A stretch of 64,000 bases of DNA, taken from positions 192,103 through 256,102 of the forward strand of contig NZ_JBHUOV010000015.1 in NCBI RefSeq assembly GCF_042686125.1. The letters are read 5' to 3'. The notes beneath the pieces were generated by a model. That model was not told the DNA's origin and made no database searches. It was given only the letters and a program-made list of their open reading frames with translations. The translations under genes and the position numbers were made by a program. This DNA is from Oceanihabitans iliipiscarium. Lineage in GTDB: Bacteria > Bacteroidota > Bacteroidia > Flavobacteriales > Flavobacteriaceae. Positions 8,936 through 18,353 of this stretch are shown here, one piece after another (positions within the stretch are counted from its first letter, which is position 1; each line of letters begins with the position of its first letter).

Positions 8936-10666
8936 ATGATAATGATAAGGAGAATCTTACTTTTATGTTGCTTTATATTTAGTGTGACGGCTAAAGCTCA
9001 AATTAGTTTTGCTGATCAGGCTAGTGGTTTAGGGCTAGATGCTGCGTGTGGAACCACTATTTTTGGAAATGGAATTACGTTTTACGATTTCAATAGTGAT
9101 GGATGGGATGATGTGACTATAAATACTGAGTCTGGAGAAAGTCTTCGTTTTTTTGAAAATTTAAATGGAACTTTTCAAGAAATATTTCTTGAGATCCCAG
9201 ATTTTATCGCGCAAACAAAACAAGTAAATTGGGTCGATTTTGATAATGATGGCGATAAAGATTTGTTTGTTACCAGTGACCTTAATGGGAATAAACTTTT
9301 TGAAAATGTTGGCGATTTAGTGTTTCAAGATATTACAGCTGCTTCAGGGATTAGTTTAGAAATAACGTCGTCTTTTGGTGCTTCTTGGGGCGATTATAAT
9401 AATGATGGTTTTCTGGATTTATTTATATCAAATAAAACGCCTTTATTAAGTAATAAACTTTATAGGAATAATGGCGACCATACATTTACAGATGTAAGTA
9501 CTGAAGCTGGAATTAGCCCTGACGGTCATGGCTCTTTTTGTGCTGCTTTTTTCGATTTCAATAATGATGGTTTTCAAGATATTTATATCTCTAATGATCG
9601 CGACTTTAATCCAAATATCTTATATAAAAACAATGGTGATGGTACTTTTGCTGACGTTAGTGAATCTTCTGGAACTAATGCCGCAATTGATGCGATGACT
9701 GTTACTATAGGTGATTTTAACAACGATGGCTGGTTTGATATATATGTCACAAATGGCATTCCAGGTAATGTGCTTTATAAAAATAATGGTGATGAAACGT
9801 TTACAGACATTGCTCTAGAATCTGGAACTACTTTTAATAGTGTGAGTTGGGGTGCTTCATTTCTTGATGCTGATAATGATATGGATTTAGATTTGTATGT
9901 ATGTGGTTCATTTGATGCTTCTATTGAAGATTATTTAAATGGTGGGTTTTATATCAATAATAACGATGAAACATTTAATTTGAACAATGAAAGTTTTCCG
10001 GGAGATAATAGAGCAAGTTATTCTAGTGCGCTAGGTGATATTGATAATGATGGCTATCCAGAAATTGTAGTTGCTAATAGTAATGATGAAAATGTGTTTT
10101 TATGGAAAAACAATACGGCAACAACAAACAATTGGTTAAAAATAAATCTTGAAGGCGTAGAAAGTAATAGAGATGGAGTAGGTTCTGTTATTGAAATTTC
10201 AACCGATGGAAACAAGCAATACAATTACACACTTTGTGGTGAAGGCTATTTGTCTCAAAACTCTGCGACTGAAATGTTTGGATTAGGGACTCATTCAAGT
10301 GTCGATTATGTTAAAGTCACTTGGTTGAGTGGAGCTGTAGATGTATTGAATAATGTTACAGCCAATCAAACTTTACACATAGTTGAAGGTTCTAATCCTC
10401 AATTATCAATCGATGAATTTGAAAGCTCTAATAGAATAAAAATTTATCCAAATCCAGTAAAAAACACCTTGTTTTTAGAGACGAATACATTCTTAGATAA
10501 TTCTATTTTTAATGTAGAAATTGTATCAATCTTAGGACAAAAACAAAGGGTTGCTTATCAAAATAAGTCTAATAAAATTAATGTGTCTAATTTTAGTAAT
10601 GGCTTATATTTTTTAAAGCTTACAACAAGTAATGGGCAAATCATTCAAAAGTTTATAAAAGAATAG
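8936..10666 (+). CDS. Secreted FG-GAP/VCBS repeat protein with ASPIC/UnbV domain and T9SS sorting domain
   Basis: About 576 residues from the ATG at 8936 (an upstream TTG at 8918 or the ATG at 8942 are alternatives). A signal peptide is followed by repeated calcium-binding FG-GAP blades with D-x-N-x-D-G loops (DFNSDGWDD, DFDNDGDKD, DYNNDGFLD, DFNNDGFQD), predicting a beta-propeller. An ASPIC/UnbV domain follows (NNWLKINLEGVESNRDGVGS to VTWLSGAVD), then a type A sorting domain (KIYPNPVKNTLF to KFIKE). It should be exported by T9SS to the surface or medium. These proteins (CRTAC1-like) are thought to bind glycans or proteins; no catalytic residues were recognised. Confidence 0.88.
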   Translation: MIMIRRILLLCCFIFSVTAKAQISFADQASGLGLDAACGTTIFGNGITFYDFNSDGWDDVTINTESGESLRFFENLNGTFQEIFLEIPDFIAQTKQVNWVDFDNDGDKDLFVTSDLNGNKLFENVGDLVFQDITAASGISLEITSSFGASWGDYNNDGFLDLFISNKTPLLSNKLYRNNGDHTFTDVSTEAGISPDGHGSFCAAFFDFNNDGFQDIYISNDRDFNPNILYKNNGDGTFADVSESSGTNAAIDAMTVTIGDFNNDGWFDIYVTNGIPGNVLYKNNGDETFTDIALESGTTFNSVSWGASFLDADNDMDLDLYVCGSFDASIEDYLNGGFYINNNDETFNLNNESFPGDNRASYSSALGDIDNDGYPEIVVANSNDENVFLWKNNTATTNNWLKINLEGVESNRDGVGSVIEISTDGNKQYNYTLCGEGYLSQNSATEMFGLGTHSSVDYVKVTWLSGAVDVLNNVTANQTLHIVEGSNPQLSIDEFESSNRIKIYPNPVKNTLFLETNTFLDNSIFNVEIVSILGQKQRVAYQNKSNKINVSNFSNGLYFLKLTTSNGQIIQKFIKE

Positions 10667-10669
10667 CGC

Positions 10670-11095
10670 TTATTTAATCACTTCTTTATACTCCTCAAAA
10701 AATGCTTCAAAAAGACTCATATTGGTATTAAAAAACACCATCACCTCTTGCCATGTGTTCTTATTATGAATTGATACTTTTTGAGTTAACGGAATGTAGA
10801 TGCGTGATATTTCTTTACCATTATCTAAAAAGTACTCTTCTTCAAAAATAGCCTCTGGTAAATATTCATTTTGTAAAATAGATTTTAAAGCCTGTAATTT
10901 TTCCCAATAGGTAATCCTATTTTCTAGGTCATCTTCCAAGTCTAAAGCCACTAAAGCCGATTTAGTATCAAAATGAAATTTAAAACTAAAGCCTTTAATT
11001 TTAGTGTCATATAAAATCCATTTCCTTGGAAAGGATTTTCCAAAACTGGTCCAGAATTGCTGTCGTATTTGTCTTGATTCTTCTTTAGAAAACAT
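10670..11095 (-). CDS. DUF4268 domain protein
   Basis: The 141-residue cytosolic protein is a stand-alone DUF4268 domain: FWTSFGKSFPRKWILYDTKI, an acidic DLEDDLENRITYWEKL centre, and an aromatic C-terminus. In other proteins this domain is often found at the end of nuclease-like or restriction-related proteins, but stand-alone copies are common in Flavobacteriia and have no known role. Its ATG overlaps the stop of the ZIP transporter by one base, so the two are translationally coupled; this does not reveal its function. Confidence 0.8.
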   Translation of the reverse strand: MFSKEESRQIRQQFWTSFGKSFPRKWILYDTKIKGFSFKFHFDTKSALVALDLEDDLENRITYWEKLQALKSILQNEYLPEAIFEEEYFLDNGKEISRIYIPLTQKVSIHNKNTWQEVMVFFNTNMSLFEAFFEEYKEVIK

Positions 11096-11766
11096 TATAT
11101 AAAATAAGCAATCGCTATTGCAGAAGTAATAATTAAAAGCTTTGTAATATTGAATTTATGACCTTCACTACTTTCAAATAAAATGGTTGTCGAGATATGT
11201 AAAAAGATACCAATCACTAAAGCAGAAATTTCAAAATAATATTCTTCTATAAATCCAAACTCTTGCGATAATATAACACCAAGAGGTGTCATTAATGCAA
11301 ATAGAATTAAAAAGAAAGCAATCTTTATCTTAGGTAATTCTGAAGCTAAAAAGTAAGTCGATAGTATAATAGCAACCGGAAGTTTATGAATAATAATACC
11401 ATAAATTAAATTCTCATGAGTGTGCATAGGAATACCTTCTAGCACACTATGAATACTTAAACTTACAAACAACAACCAAGGAAAAATACTAGAACTTTTA
11501 TCAATATGCACATGACCATGCTCTGCACCTTTAGAAAAGAATTCTAGAATAATTTGAAGAAGAATTCCTATCATAATAAACAAGCCTATAGACTTGTTTT
11601 TACTCTGGTAAACCTCAGGTAAAAAACTAAAAACTGTTATAGAAAGAAGGAAAGCACCACTAAACGCTAAAAGTAATTTTAAATTTTTGCGTTGCGAAGG
11701 TTTTAGAATCACGACAATTAAAAAGCCGAGAAGCACACTTAATATGGGAAGAATAATATTATGCAT
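11095..11766 (-). CDS. ZIP family metal transporter
   Basis: A 223-residue inner membrane protein with about seven to eight helices. The ZIP metal-site motifs are present: HSVLEGIP in the fourth helix and HKLPVA in the fifth, where His and Glu side chains bind Zn2+ or Fe2+. A His-rich cytosolic loop (HGHVHIDK) precedes them. The protein probably imports zinc or another divalent metal. It sits between the methyltransferase gene (4 bp away) and DUF4268 (1-base overlap), in one minus-strand operon. Confidence 0.9.
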   Translation of the reverse strand: MHNIILPILSVLLGFLIVVILKPSQRKNLKLLLAFSGAFLLSITVFSFLPEVYQSKNKSIGLFIMIGILLQIILEFFSKGAEHGHVHIDKSSSIFPWLLFVSLSIHSVLEGIPMHTHENLIYGIIIHKLPVAIILSTYFLASELPKIKIAFFLILFALMTPLGVILSQEFGFIEEYYFEISALVIGIFLHISTTILFESSEGHKFNITKLLIITSAIAIAYFI

Positions 11767-11770
11767 TACA

Positions 11771-12502
11771 TTATTTAAAAATCATAATTAAACGTTCGCT
11801 CTGTTTGTGATCAAACTTACGTAATTTATAATCACCAAAAACATCTAATAAATAAACACCTGCTTGTTCAAATAAGGCTTCAAAATCTGCTAACTTAAAT
11901 CCGCGAACGCGCTCTTGATAGTTGTAATTTTCACCATCAGCTGTAAAAGAAATATCTTTAATAATGTATCCATTTTCATAGCGACGTTTTAATGCAAAAT
12001 CAATACCATCAACTGTTTTTGTGTCTTCAGCTACCAAATGATCAATCACAAATTCACTATTCATAAAATCAATAACACCAAAACCAAAGGGATTTAAATT
12101 GGCTTTAATAGCTTTAATTGTATTTAAGTTGTCTGCTTCATGATCAAAGTAACCAAAACTGGTAAACAAATTAAAAACCGCATCAAATTGTTTTGGGTAA
12201 GGTTTACTCATATCATGCACCTTAAAATGCAAGCTATCGTTTTCATATTGCTTGGCATGTGCAATACTATTTGCCGACAAATCTACTCCTGTAACATCAT
12301 AACCAAGCCTGTTTAAATACACAGAATGCCTTCCTTTTCCACAAGCTAAATCCAGTATTTCTCCACCTTCTGGCACATTTAAATATTGCGTAAGGTTGTC
12401 CATAAACTGCTGCGCTTCAGCATAATCTCTGTCTTTGTAAAGCACATGATAAAATGGCGAATCAAACCAAGATGCAAACCATGCTGTAGAGTGTGTAGTC
12501 AT
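11771..12502 (-). CDS. Class I SAM-dependent methyltransferase
   Basis: The 243-residue cytosolic protein has the Rossmann methyltransferase motif I ILDLACGKGRHSVYLNRLGY and the acidic motif II end VTGVDLS. It then has KVHDMSKPYPKQFDAVFNLF, typical of the methyltransferase 25/11 group acting on small molecules. It is the first gene of a minus-strand cluster with ZIP and DUF4268. The substrate cannot be inferred from sequence. Confidence 0.88.
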   Translation of the reverse strand: MTTHSTAWFASWFDSPFYHVLYKDRDYAEAQQFMDNLTQYLNVPEGGEILDLACGKGRHSVYLNRLGYDVTGVDLSANSIAHAKQYENDSLHFKVHDMSKPYPKQFDAVFNLFTSFGYFDHEADNLNTIKAIKANLNPFGFGVIDFMNSEFVIDHLVAEDTKTVDGIDFALKRRYENGYIIKDISFTADGENYNYQERVRGFKLADFEALFEQAGVYLLDVFGDYKLRKFDHKQSERLIMIFK

Positions 12503-12518
12503 ATATTTTTTTGGAGGT

Positions 12519-12612
12519 TTCCCAACTTAGCTATGGCTAAGTTGCGTCAGGCTTTTCGCTATATCTTTTTATACTAAATTGTATTCAGCATAAAAAGGAT
12601 GTCGCTACAATC
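12519..12612. repeat. Candidate palindromic repeat element (two hairpins)
   Basis: A perfect 9-bp hairpin, CAACTTAGC (12523-12531) and GCTAAGTTG (12536-12544) with loop TATG, is followed by an imperfect one, ATCTTTTTAT (12563-12572) against ATAAAAAGGAT (12590-12600). The element also has CGCTA twice, at 12557 and 12603. It lies between two divergent genes and no reading frame explains it. It resembles a REP or MITE-like extragenic element, but only one copy is in this window. Confidence 0.45.
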
Positions 12613-12686
12613 CTTAACCTAAATTTCAATAAACATTAAGTTTACCGCAAAATTAAGTTATTTTTGCAATCTATTATATGCAATTC

Positions 12687-13853
12687 ATGGAGAATAATTT
12701 TAAAATGCTAGCCAAAACCTTATTTGGGTTTGAAGATTTACTAGCAAATGAGCTTGTACAGCTTGGTGCTCAAGAGGTAAAAAAAGGAGTAAGAAATGTC
12801 ACTTTTGTTGGTGATAAAGGCTTTATGTATAAAGCTAATTTAGCCTTACGTACAGCTATAAAAATTTTAAAACCCATTAAAACCTTTCGCATTGTAAGTG
12901 AAGAAGATTTGTATAAGCAAGTCTATAAAATGGATTGGGATCAATACCTAAAACCTTCAGGTTCTTTAGCTATTGACGCAACTGTACATTCTAAACAATT
13001 TACTCATTCTAAATATATTGCCTTAAAAACTAAAGATGCTATAGTTGATAAATTTAGAGATACTACAGGCGAACGTCCTAATGTAGATTTACGTTTTCCA
13101 GATTTAAAAGTAAATGTGCATATCGATAGGCAAATGTGTACGATTTCTTTAGATACTTCTGGTGAGTCTTTACACAGACGTGGTTATAAAACCGCGACAA
13201 ATATAGCACCAATAAACGAAGTGTTGGCTGCAGGACTGATTATGCTTTCAGGTTGGGATGGACAAACAGATTTTATGGATCCAATGTGTGGTTCAGGAAC
13301 AATGCTTGCCGAAGCTGCTATGATAGCCTGTAATATTCCGCCTAACTTAATGCGAAAAGAATTTGGATTTGAGCGTTGGCAAGATTGGGATGTGGACTTA
13401 TTTGAAAAGATAGAGGAGTCTTTATTAAATAAAACCAGAGATTTTCACCATAAATTATTAGGTTTCGATAAGTCGCCTAGTGCAGTCGCTAAAGCTAAAG
13501 AGAATCTTAAAAATGCACACCTTGATGAGTTTGCAACCATAAAACATGAAGATTTTTTTAAAACTCAAAAAGGTGGTCAAGAGAAATTACACATGGTTTT
13601 TAATCCACCTTACGGTGAACGCCTAGAAAATTTAGATGTAGAAGATTTTTATAGTAAAATAGGAGATACCCTAAAACAAGGCTATCCAGGAACAGATGCT
13701 TGGTTAATAACATCTAATCTTGAAGCTTTAAAATATGTAGGCTTACGTCCTTCAAGAAAAATAAAAGTATTTAACGCCAAATTAGAAGCACGTTTAGTAA
13801 AGTACGAAATGTATGAAGGGAGTAAGAAAGGAAAATACATGAAAAACGATTAG
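12687..13853 (+). CDS. rlmL: THUMP-domain 23S rRNA/RNA guanine-N2 methyltransferase, RlmL-like
   Basis: About 388 residues; I prefer the ATG at 12687 (MENNFKMLAKTLFG), though 12678 is in frame. The N-terminal ferredoxin-like and THUMP domains (to about residue 160) bind RNA. The C-terminal Rossmann domain has DPMCGSGTMLAEAAMIA for SAM binding, GFDKSPSAVAKAKENL, and the catalytic NPPYGERL of N2-guanine methyltransferases. It matches the RlmL N-terminal half (m2G2445 of 23S rRNA); the RlmK part found in E. coli RlmL is absent, as usual in Bacteroidota. The exact rRNA target is inferred. Confidence 0.85.
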   Translation: MENNFKMLAKTLFGFEDLLANELVQLGAQEVKKGVRNVTFVGDKGFMYKANLALRTAIKILKPIKTFRIVSEEDLYKQVYKMDWDQYLKPSGSLAIDATVHSKQFTHSKYIALKTKDAIVDKFRDTTGERPNVDLRFPDLKVNVHIDRQMCTISLDTSGESLHRRGYKTATNIAPINEVLAAGLIMLSGWDGQTDFMDPMCGSGTMLAEAAMIACNIPPNLMRKEFGFERWQDWDVDLFEKIEESLLNKTRDFHHKLLGFDKSPSAVAKAKENLKNAHLDEFATIKHEDFFKTQKGGQEKLHMVFNPPYGERLENLDVEDFYSKIGDTLKQGYPGTDAWLITSNLEALKYVGLRPSRKIKVFNAKLEARLVKYEMYEGSKKGKYMKND

Positions 13854-13854
13854 T

Positions 13855-14394
13855 TTACTTTTGTACTTCAGGAAACTCGAGAAATAACTCCTCAATTAAA
13901 GGTTTAATGTAATGTTGTAATCTCTTTTTGGATTTATTGAGTTCACAGGGAATCGTTGCTTGCCAAATCACTTGATTTTTATTTATGTCTGAGACATAAA
14001 CAATTAATGTTTCACGTGTATATATGACATTGTTTATAGTACAGGTTTCCCAATACCCAAGTTTTTCTTGAACTTCACAATTTCTTACCATGACTTCTTC
14101 TTCAGTAATAGCAATTTTAAAACCTGCTTGCAATTGTGGTTGTAGCACATTGGTTTTGTAGCCTAAGACTTCCATATTGTTTTCAACTTCTAAACCAATC
14201 AATTCACGAACATAAGTATTGTCTAGTTCTGGATGCTTCGTATTGTTTATATTGAAATCTTCTACACATAATACAAAAGTATCATAGTAGTTGAAATCTA
14301 TAGTTTCATCATATTCTGATATAATAGCATTTGGCGCAGCACAACCTAATACTAGTAGTGTTGCAATAAGGCTGAATGATTTAAAAGTTTTCAT
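13855..14394 (-). CDS. Lipoprotein, DUF4136-like
   Basis: The 179-residue protein has a lipoprotein signal (SLIATLLVLGC, Cys 18 as the lipid site) and a body resembling DUF4136: strands around DYYDTFVLC, EVENNMEVLGYK, AGFKIAITEEE, then VIYTRETLIVYVSDINKNQVIW. This arrangement is common in Bacteroidota lipoproteins of unknown function. It lies downstream of the DinB gene on the same strand, 83 bp away, and converges with the RlmL-like gene. The domain assignment is moderate. Confidence 0.65.
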   Translation of the reverse strand: MKTFKSFSLIATLLVLGCAAPNAIISEYDETIDFNYYDTFVLCVEDFNINNTKHPELDNTYVRELIGLEVENNMEVLGYKTNVLQPQLQAGFKIAITEEEVMVRNCEVQEKLGYWETCTINNVIYTRETLIVYVSDINKNQVIWQATIPCELNKSKKRLQHYIKPLIEELFLEFPEVQK

Positions 14395-14477
14395 GGTAAT
14401 GCATTTAAACCACGAAGATCATTAAATAAAAGAAACATTACTATGATATTTGTCAGCTTTAGAGAGATAAAGCACTA

Positions 14478-15005
14478 TTAATACTTCTCTTGCAAAATTT
14501 TAGTGTGATGTTCGACATGGTAAGCGGTCCACATTATAATCTCACGAACAGGCATTTTTCCCATTAAAGGATGCGGTAATATATAAGTATCAAGTTGTTG
14601 GTCTGACCAACGTTTTAAAGTTTTGTATTGAAGTTTTTTGTTTTCCACCTGAAGTCTATTGAGGATATAACTTTTCTCTTTTAAAGTAGGGACTTTCATA
14701 TTTTGAGAACCTTTAAATGTTTTTCCTTGCGCATCTTTTAATCGCTCTTGATAGCGTTTTACAACACTGTCATAATTTCTAAGTTCTCGATTAACTTTAC
14801 CAAATTTATATCTTAAAATAAATTTAGGCATGCTTAGTGCATCATTTAAAGGCTTAATACTTTGTAGTAAATGTAAGGCTTGCTGACCAGTAGTCCATTT
14901 GCCTTCAGGACCTTCTTGCCACTTATCGTTGTCATGGTTAGCTAACCAATTGATAAGTGTTTTGTGTTTTTCTTCAAGTTTAAGAGCAATGTCTTCTTTG
15001 TGCAT
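14478..15005 (-). CDS. DinB family four-helix protein
   Basis: The 175-residue cytosolic protein has a DinB-like four-helix bundle. Likely metal-site histidines lie in the GQQALHLLQSI segment and the C-terminal TAYHVEHH segment. DinB-fold proteins bind a divalent metal, and some are thiol (mycothiol/bacillithiol) S-transferases; substrates here are unknown. Its start codon overlaps the stop of DUF6048 by one base, placing it last in the rlmD operon. Confidence 0.8.
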   Translation of the reverse strand: MHKEDIALKLEEKHKTLINWLANHDNDKWQEGPEGKWTTGQQALHLLQSIKPLNDALSMPKFILRYKFGKVNRELRNYDSVVKRYQERLKDAQGKTFKGSQNMKVPTLKEKSYILNRLQVENKKLQYKTLKRWSDQQLDTYILPHPLMGKMPVREIIMWTAYHVEHHTKILQEKY

Positions 15006-15736
15006 TATTTATCCTTTTTAAATAAAGGAATAAGGTAAGAAATATTATAGCCATAGCCAACACCAAAACGACCACTATCATAAGTTCTATTAAATCCAGG
15101 GACATAAAGATTTTCAAAATTATCTGGTTGATCTTGATTGATCATGCTTTTTAATTGCGCATTAATTCCTACAAACAAGTTGGGTAATACTTCGGCCTTA
15201 ATACCAATAATGAGTTCTGCCCAAAGTGCAGATAAACCACTAAATTTTTGTGCATCGTTTGAAGAAAATTGTGGTTCCCAATATTGATTTTGGGAATAAA
15301 CAGTAAAGTTGTTTCGGGTTTGACTAAATGTACTAGCTCCAATACGTAAACCACCATAAATCATATTATGCATGCCATACCAATTCACATAAGCGTTATA
15401 ATCTACTCCAGCTTTAAAGTATGTTCCAGAAGCTGTACTGCTTAAATAGTCATTGCTTAATGTTCTTTCTTCTGTCCCTAATTCACCAGCGATATACCAT
15501 TTTTTAGTCAGTCTAAAATCAGCCATAATTTCAAAGCCTTTATAATCATCGTCTAAAGCAGTTCTAACTAATTTGCTTAAGTCACCACCAATACGAAGTC
15601 CATATTTTTGCTCGTGCTTAATTGAGTCTTTTTTGGCTTTAGCAATACTATCGTTTTGTGCATGAACAGATCCACAAAACAAAATGAAAAAAGCAAAAAG
15701 CTTAGTGATATAGGTTGAAGTGTGCTTCAGTTTCAT
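15005..15736 (-). CDS. DUF6048 family outer membrane beta-barrel protein
   Basis: A 243-residue protein with a signal peptide (LFAFFILFCGSVHAQ), then alternating amphipathic strands (KYGLRIGGDLSKLV, WYIAGELGTEER, GTYFKAGVDYN) ending near GVGYGYNISYLIPLF. It fits a small outer membrane barrel of the DUF6048 family, which in Flavobacteriia accompanies DUF6452 and rlmD. Overlaps DUF6452 by 35 bp, so translation is coupled. Function unknown. Confidence 0.8.
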   Translation of the reverse strand: MKLKHTSTYITKLFAFFILFCGSVHAQNDSIAKAKKDSIKHEQKYGLRIGGDLSKLVRTALDDDYKGFEIMADFRLTKKWYIAGELGTEERTLSNDYLSSTASGTYFKAGVDYNAYVNWYGMHNMIYGGLRIGASTFSQTRNNFTVYSQNQYWEPQFSSNDAQKFSGLSALWAELIIGIKAEVLPNLFVGINAQLKSMINQDQPDNFENLYVPGFNRTYDSGRFGVGYGYNISYLIPLFKKDK

Positions 15737-16232
15737 TAGTTATTGGGTCGTTATCTGTTGTTGTTTGTATAAAATCTATCCATTTATCTCCATCATCTTC
15801 TATTGCTATAGTCACGTTTTCAAAAACAGTTTTATAGCCACAAGCACGTGATACATAAACTTCTTTTACTGCATAAGATATAGTAATTATATCTTCATTA
15901 CCAGTTATAAAATCATCGGTTTCATCATCAGGCGTACCGTTATCATCTATTTCATAATCGTTATGAAGTTTAAATTGTGTTTGGTTTTCTGTTGTTTTTA
16001 ATGGTAATAAGACTTCATTTGTTCTAATGACATTATAATCATCTAAAGGGTTATCATTTCCAACACCTTGAGCGCGAAAATTAAATACATTCTTTCTACT
16101 ATCTTGATTGTTATTGTTATAAAATGCAATATATAAGCGTGCAGTCGTCGAAGTATCTTCAGAACAAATGTCATCTTTTTCGCAGTTGGTTAATGCAAGA
16201 CAGAGTAGAAGTAAGATTATTATTTTTTTCAT
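15702..16232 (-). CDS. DUF6452 family lipoprotein
   Basis: About 176 residues from the internal ATG at 16232, which gives a proper lipoprotein signal (KKIIILLLLCLALTNC); an upstream ATG at 16250 is in frame but would add six polar residues. The acidic middle (DDNGTPDDETDD) and the pattern RACGYKTVFEN are typical of DUF6452. It ends inside the DUF6048 gene. The pair probably makes an outer membrane complex of a lipoprotein with a barrel, an inference from context. Confidence 0.78.
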   Translation of the reverse strand: MKKIIILLLLCLALTNCEKDDICSEDTSTTARLYIAFYNNNNQDSRKNVFNFRAQGVGNDNPLDDYNVIRTNEVLLPLKTTENQTQFKLHNDYEIDDNGTPDDETDDFITGNEDIITISYAVKEVYVSRACGYKTVFENVTIAIEDDGDKWIDFIQTTTDNDPITNETEAHFNLYH

Positions 16233-16249
16233 TACACTATTATTAGTCA

Positions 16250-17659
16250 CTATCGTTTCTCCAAAAGTACAACATTTTCAACATGGAACGTTTGCGGAAA
16301 CATATCAACAGGTTGCATTTTGGTGACTTTGTACCACTCATTCATTAACGCTAAATCTCTAGCTTGTGTTGCACTATTGCAACTTACATAAACTATTTTA
16401 TTTGGCGCAATGTTTAATATTTGATTAACAACATCTTTATGCATGCCATCACGAGGTGGATCAGTAATAATAACATCTGGATGACCATGAGTTTTTATAA
16501 ATGTATCATTAAACACATGTTTCATGTCACCTACATAAAAATCAGCGTTGTCTATTTTATTTAATTTTGCATTTTCTTTGGCAGCTAAAATAGCATCAGG
16601 AACAGCTTCAACACCAATTACTTTTTTGGCTTGTTTAGCTACAAACTGAGCAATGGTTCCTGTGCCTGTATATAAATCATAGACTAATTCATTTCCTGTT
16701 AATCCAGCAAAGTCACGAGTTATCTTATAAAGCTCATAGGCTTGTTTGGAGTTGGTTTGATAAAAAGATTTGGCATTAATCTTAAACTGTAAACCTTCCA
16801 TTTCTTCAAAAATATGATCATCGCCTTTAAAGCAGATAACGTCTTGATCATAAATTGTATCATTTGCTTTTTCATTGATAATGTATTGCAAAGAACTAAT
16901 CTGTGGAAATTCTTCAGCAAGAAAATTTAATAACAACTCACGTTTGATTTTATCGTCTTTAAAAAATTGAACAACAACCATAATTGCACCTGTAGATGAT
17001 GTGCGTATCATTAAGGTGCGTAATAATCCAGTCTGGTTTCTTGTGTTAAAGAAATCCATGTTATGTGTTAAAGCAAACATTTTAACAGTATTTCTAATGG
17101 CATTAGAAGGATCAGCTTGTAAGTGGCATTTTTTAATATCAAGAATTTTGTCCCACATACCAGGAATATGAAATCCTAAGGCATTTTTATCTCCTAAATC
17201 TTCTGTAGATTGAATTTCTTCTAAAGTTAGCCAACGACTATCGCTAAAAGAAAATTCCATTTTGTTTCTGTAGAAATACTGCTCAGCAGAACCAAGAATT
17301 GGTGTCACATCTGGTAAATCGATATGACCAATTCTCATCAAGTTATTAACGACTTCCTTTTGTTTGTAAAACAATTGATGCTCATAAGCCATGTCTTGCC
17401 ATTTACATCCACCACAAGTCCCAAAGTGCTCACAAGCAGGAGTTGTGCGCTTATCAGATAATTTATGAAATACAGTCGCCTTACCTTCGTAATAAGCTTT
17501 TCGCTTTTTGAATGTTTGCACATCTACAACATCACCAGGTACTGCGTTTGGTAAGAATACTACTTTTCCATCAGGTGCTTTGGCAATCGTTTTACCCTTT
17601 GCTCCAGCATCTATAACTTCAAGGTTAGTAAATACTTGTTTTTTGTTTCGTCTTGACAT
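16250..17659 (-). CDS. rlmD: 23S rRNA (uracil-C5)-methyltransferase RlmD
   Basis: The 469-residue enzyme methylates C5 of U1939 in 23S rRNA. An N-terminal TRAM domain (about 10-70) precedes the 4Fe-4S cysteines CEHFGTCGGCKWQ plus a later Cys. The SAM domain has VYDLYTGTGTIAQFVA, and the catalytic end has TDPPRDGMH and YVSCNSATQARDL, with the nucleophilic cysteine. It is the first gene of a tight minus-strand operon with DUF6452, DUF6048 and DinB. RlmD versus the related RlmCD/TrmA types is not fully settled by sequence alone. Confidence 0.92.
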   Translation of the reverse strand: MSRRNKKQVFTNLEVIDAGAKGKTIAKAPDGKVVFLPNAVPGDVVDVQTFKKRKAYYEGKATVFHKLSDKRTTPACEHFGTCGGCKWQDMAYEHQLFYKQKEVVNNLMRIGHIDLPDVTPILGSAEQYFYRNKMEFSFSDSRWLTLEEIQSTEDLGDKNALGFHIPGMWDKILDIKKCHLQADPSNAIRNTVKMFALTHNMDFFNTRNQTGLLRTLMIRTSSTGAIMVVVQFFKDDKIKRELLLNFLAEEFPQISSLQYIINEKANDTIYDQDVICFKGDDHIFEEMEGLQFKINAKSFYQTNSKQAYELYKITRDFAGLTGNELVYDLYTGTGTIAQFVAKQAKKVIGVEAVPDAILAAKENAKLNKIDNADFYVGDMKHVFNDTFIKTHGHPDVIITDPPRDGMHKDVVNQILNIAPNKIVYVSCNSATQARDLALMNEWYKVTKMQPVDMFPQTFHVENVVLLEKR

Positions 17660-17798
17660 GCTGCAAAAATAATAATAGCAACAAATAAAATGTATGTAAA
17701 TTGAATTATCTTTAAAAGATTTTCATTTTCACATAAATAAAATGAACCTTTTTATTTTTTTCACGTCTTTATAGTATCAGAGTTATAAACATGCCTAG

Positions 17799-18353
17799 TT
17801 GAAAACGAACAAACAAATAGATGCAGCATTGGTAGAAGCCTACCAGTTAGGAGATAAAGCAGCATTAGCTAAGTTGGTAAAACGATGGCATCTTTTATTT
17901 TGTAAAAAAGCCCATTGGTTATTGAAAGATGCTGATGCTTCAAAAGATATAGCACAAGAGAGTTGGACAACCATTATGGCTAAAATGGAGACTCTAAAAG
18001 ATACTAGTAAATTTGGTTCTTGGGCACTACGTATTGTGTATTCAAAAGCATTAGATGCGCTTAGAAAGATGAATAAAGAGCGAATTAATCAGCAAGATTA
18101 TGCTAAAGATCAGGTTGTATTTGTTGAAGACGATAAAGAAAACCTTCAGCTTAAAAACGCACTTTTAAAAGCCATACGAAGTTTACCAAGTCAGCAACAA
18201 CTCGTCATTAAGCTGTTTTATGTAGAAGACTATTCATTAAAAGAAATAAGTAAAACATTAAATATCTCGGTAGGAACGGTAAAATCAAGACTGTTTCACG
18301 CTAGAGAAATATTAAAACGAACATTAAAACACACACATTATGAAAACGTATAA
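17799..18353 (+). CDS. ECF-type RNA polymerase sigma factor
   Basis: The 184-residue protein has region 2 (KRWHLLFCKKAHWLLKDA through DIAQESWTTIMAKM) and region 4 (SLPSQQQLVIKLFYVEDYSL, then EISKTLNISVGTVKSRLFHA), the two DNA and core-binding regions of extracytoplasmic-function sigma factors. The start is TTG at 17799: no in-frame ATG exists upstream, and an ATG at 17791 runs straight into a stop. It overlaps the next gene by 14 bp, so the downstream membrane protein is probably its partner or anti-sigma factor. Confidence 0.92.
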   Translation: MKTNKQIDAALVEAYQLGDKAALAKLVKRWHLLFCKKAHWLLKDADASKDIAQESWTTIMAKMETLKDTSKFGSWALRIVYSKALDALRKMNKERINQQDYAKDQVVFVEDDKENLQLKNALLKAIRSLPSQQQLVIKLFYVEDYSLKEISKTLNISVGTVKSRLFHAREILKRTLKHTHYENV

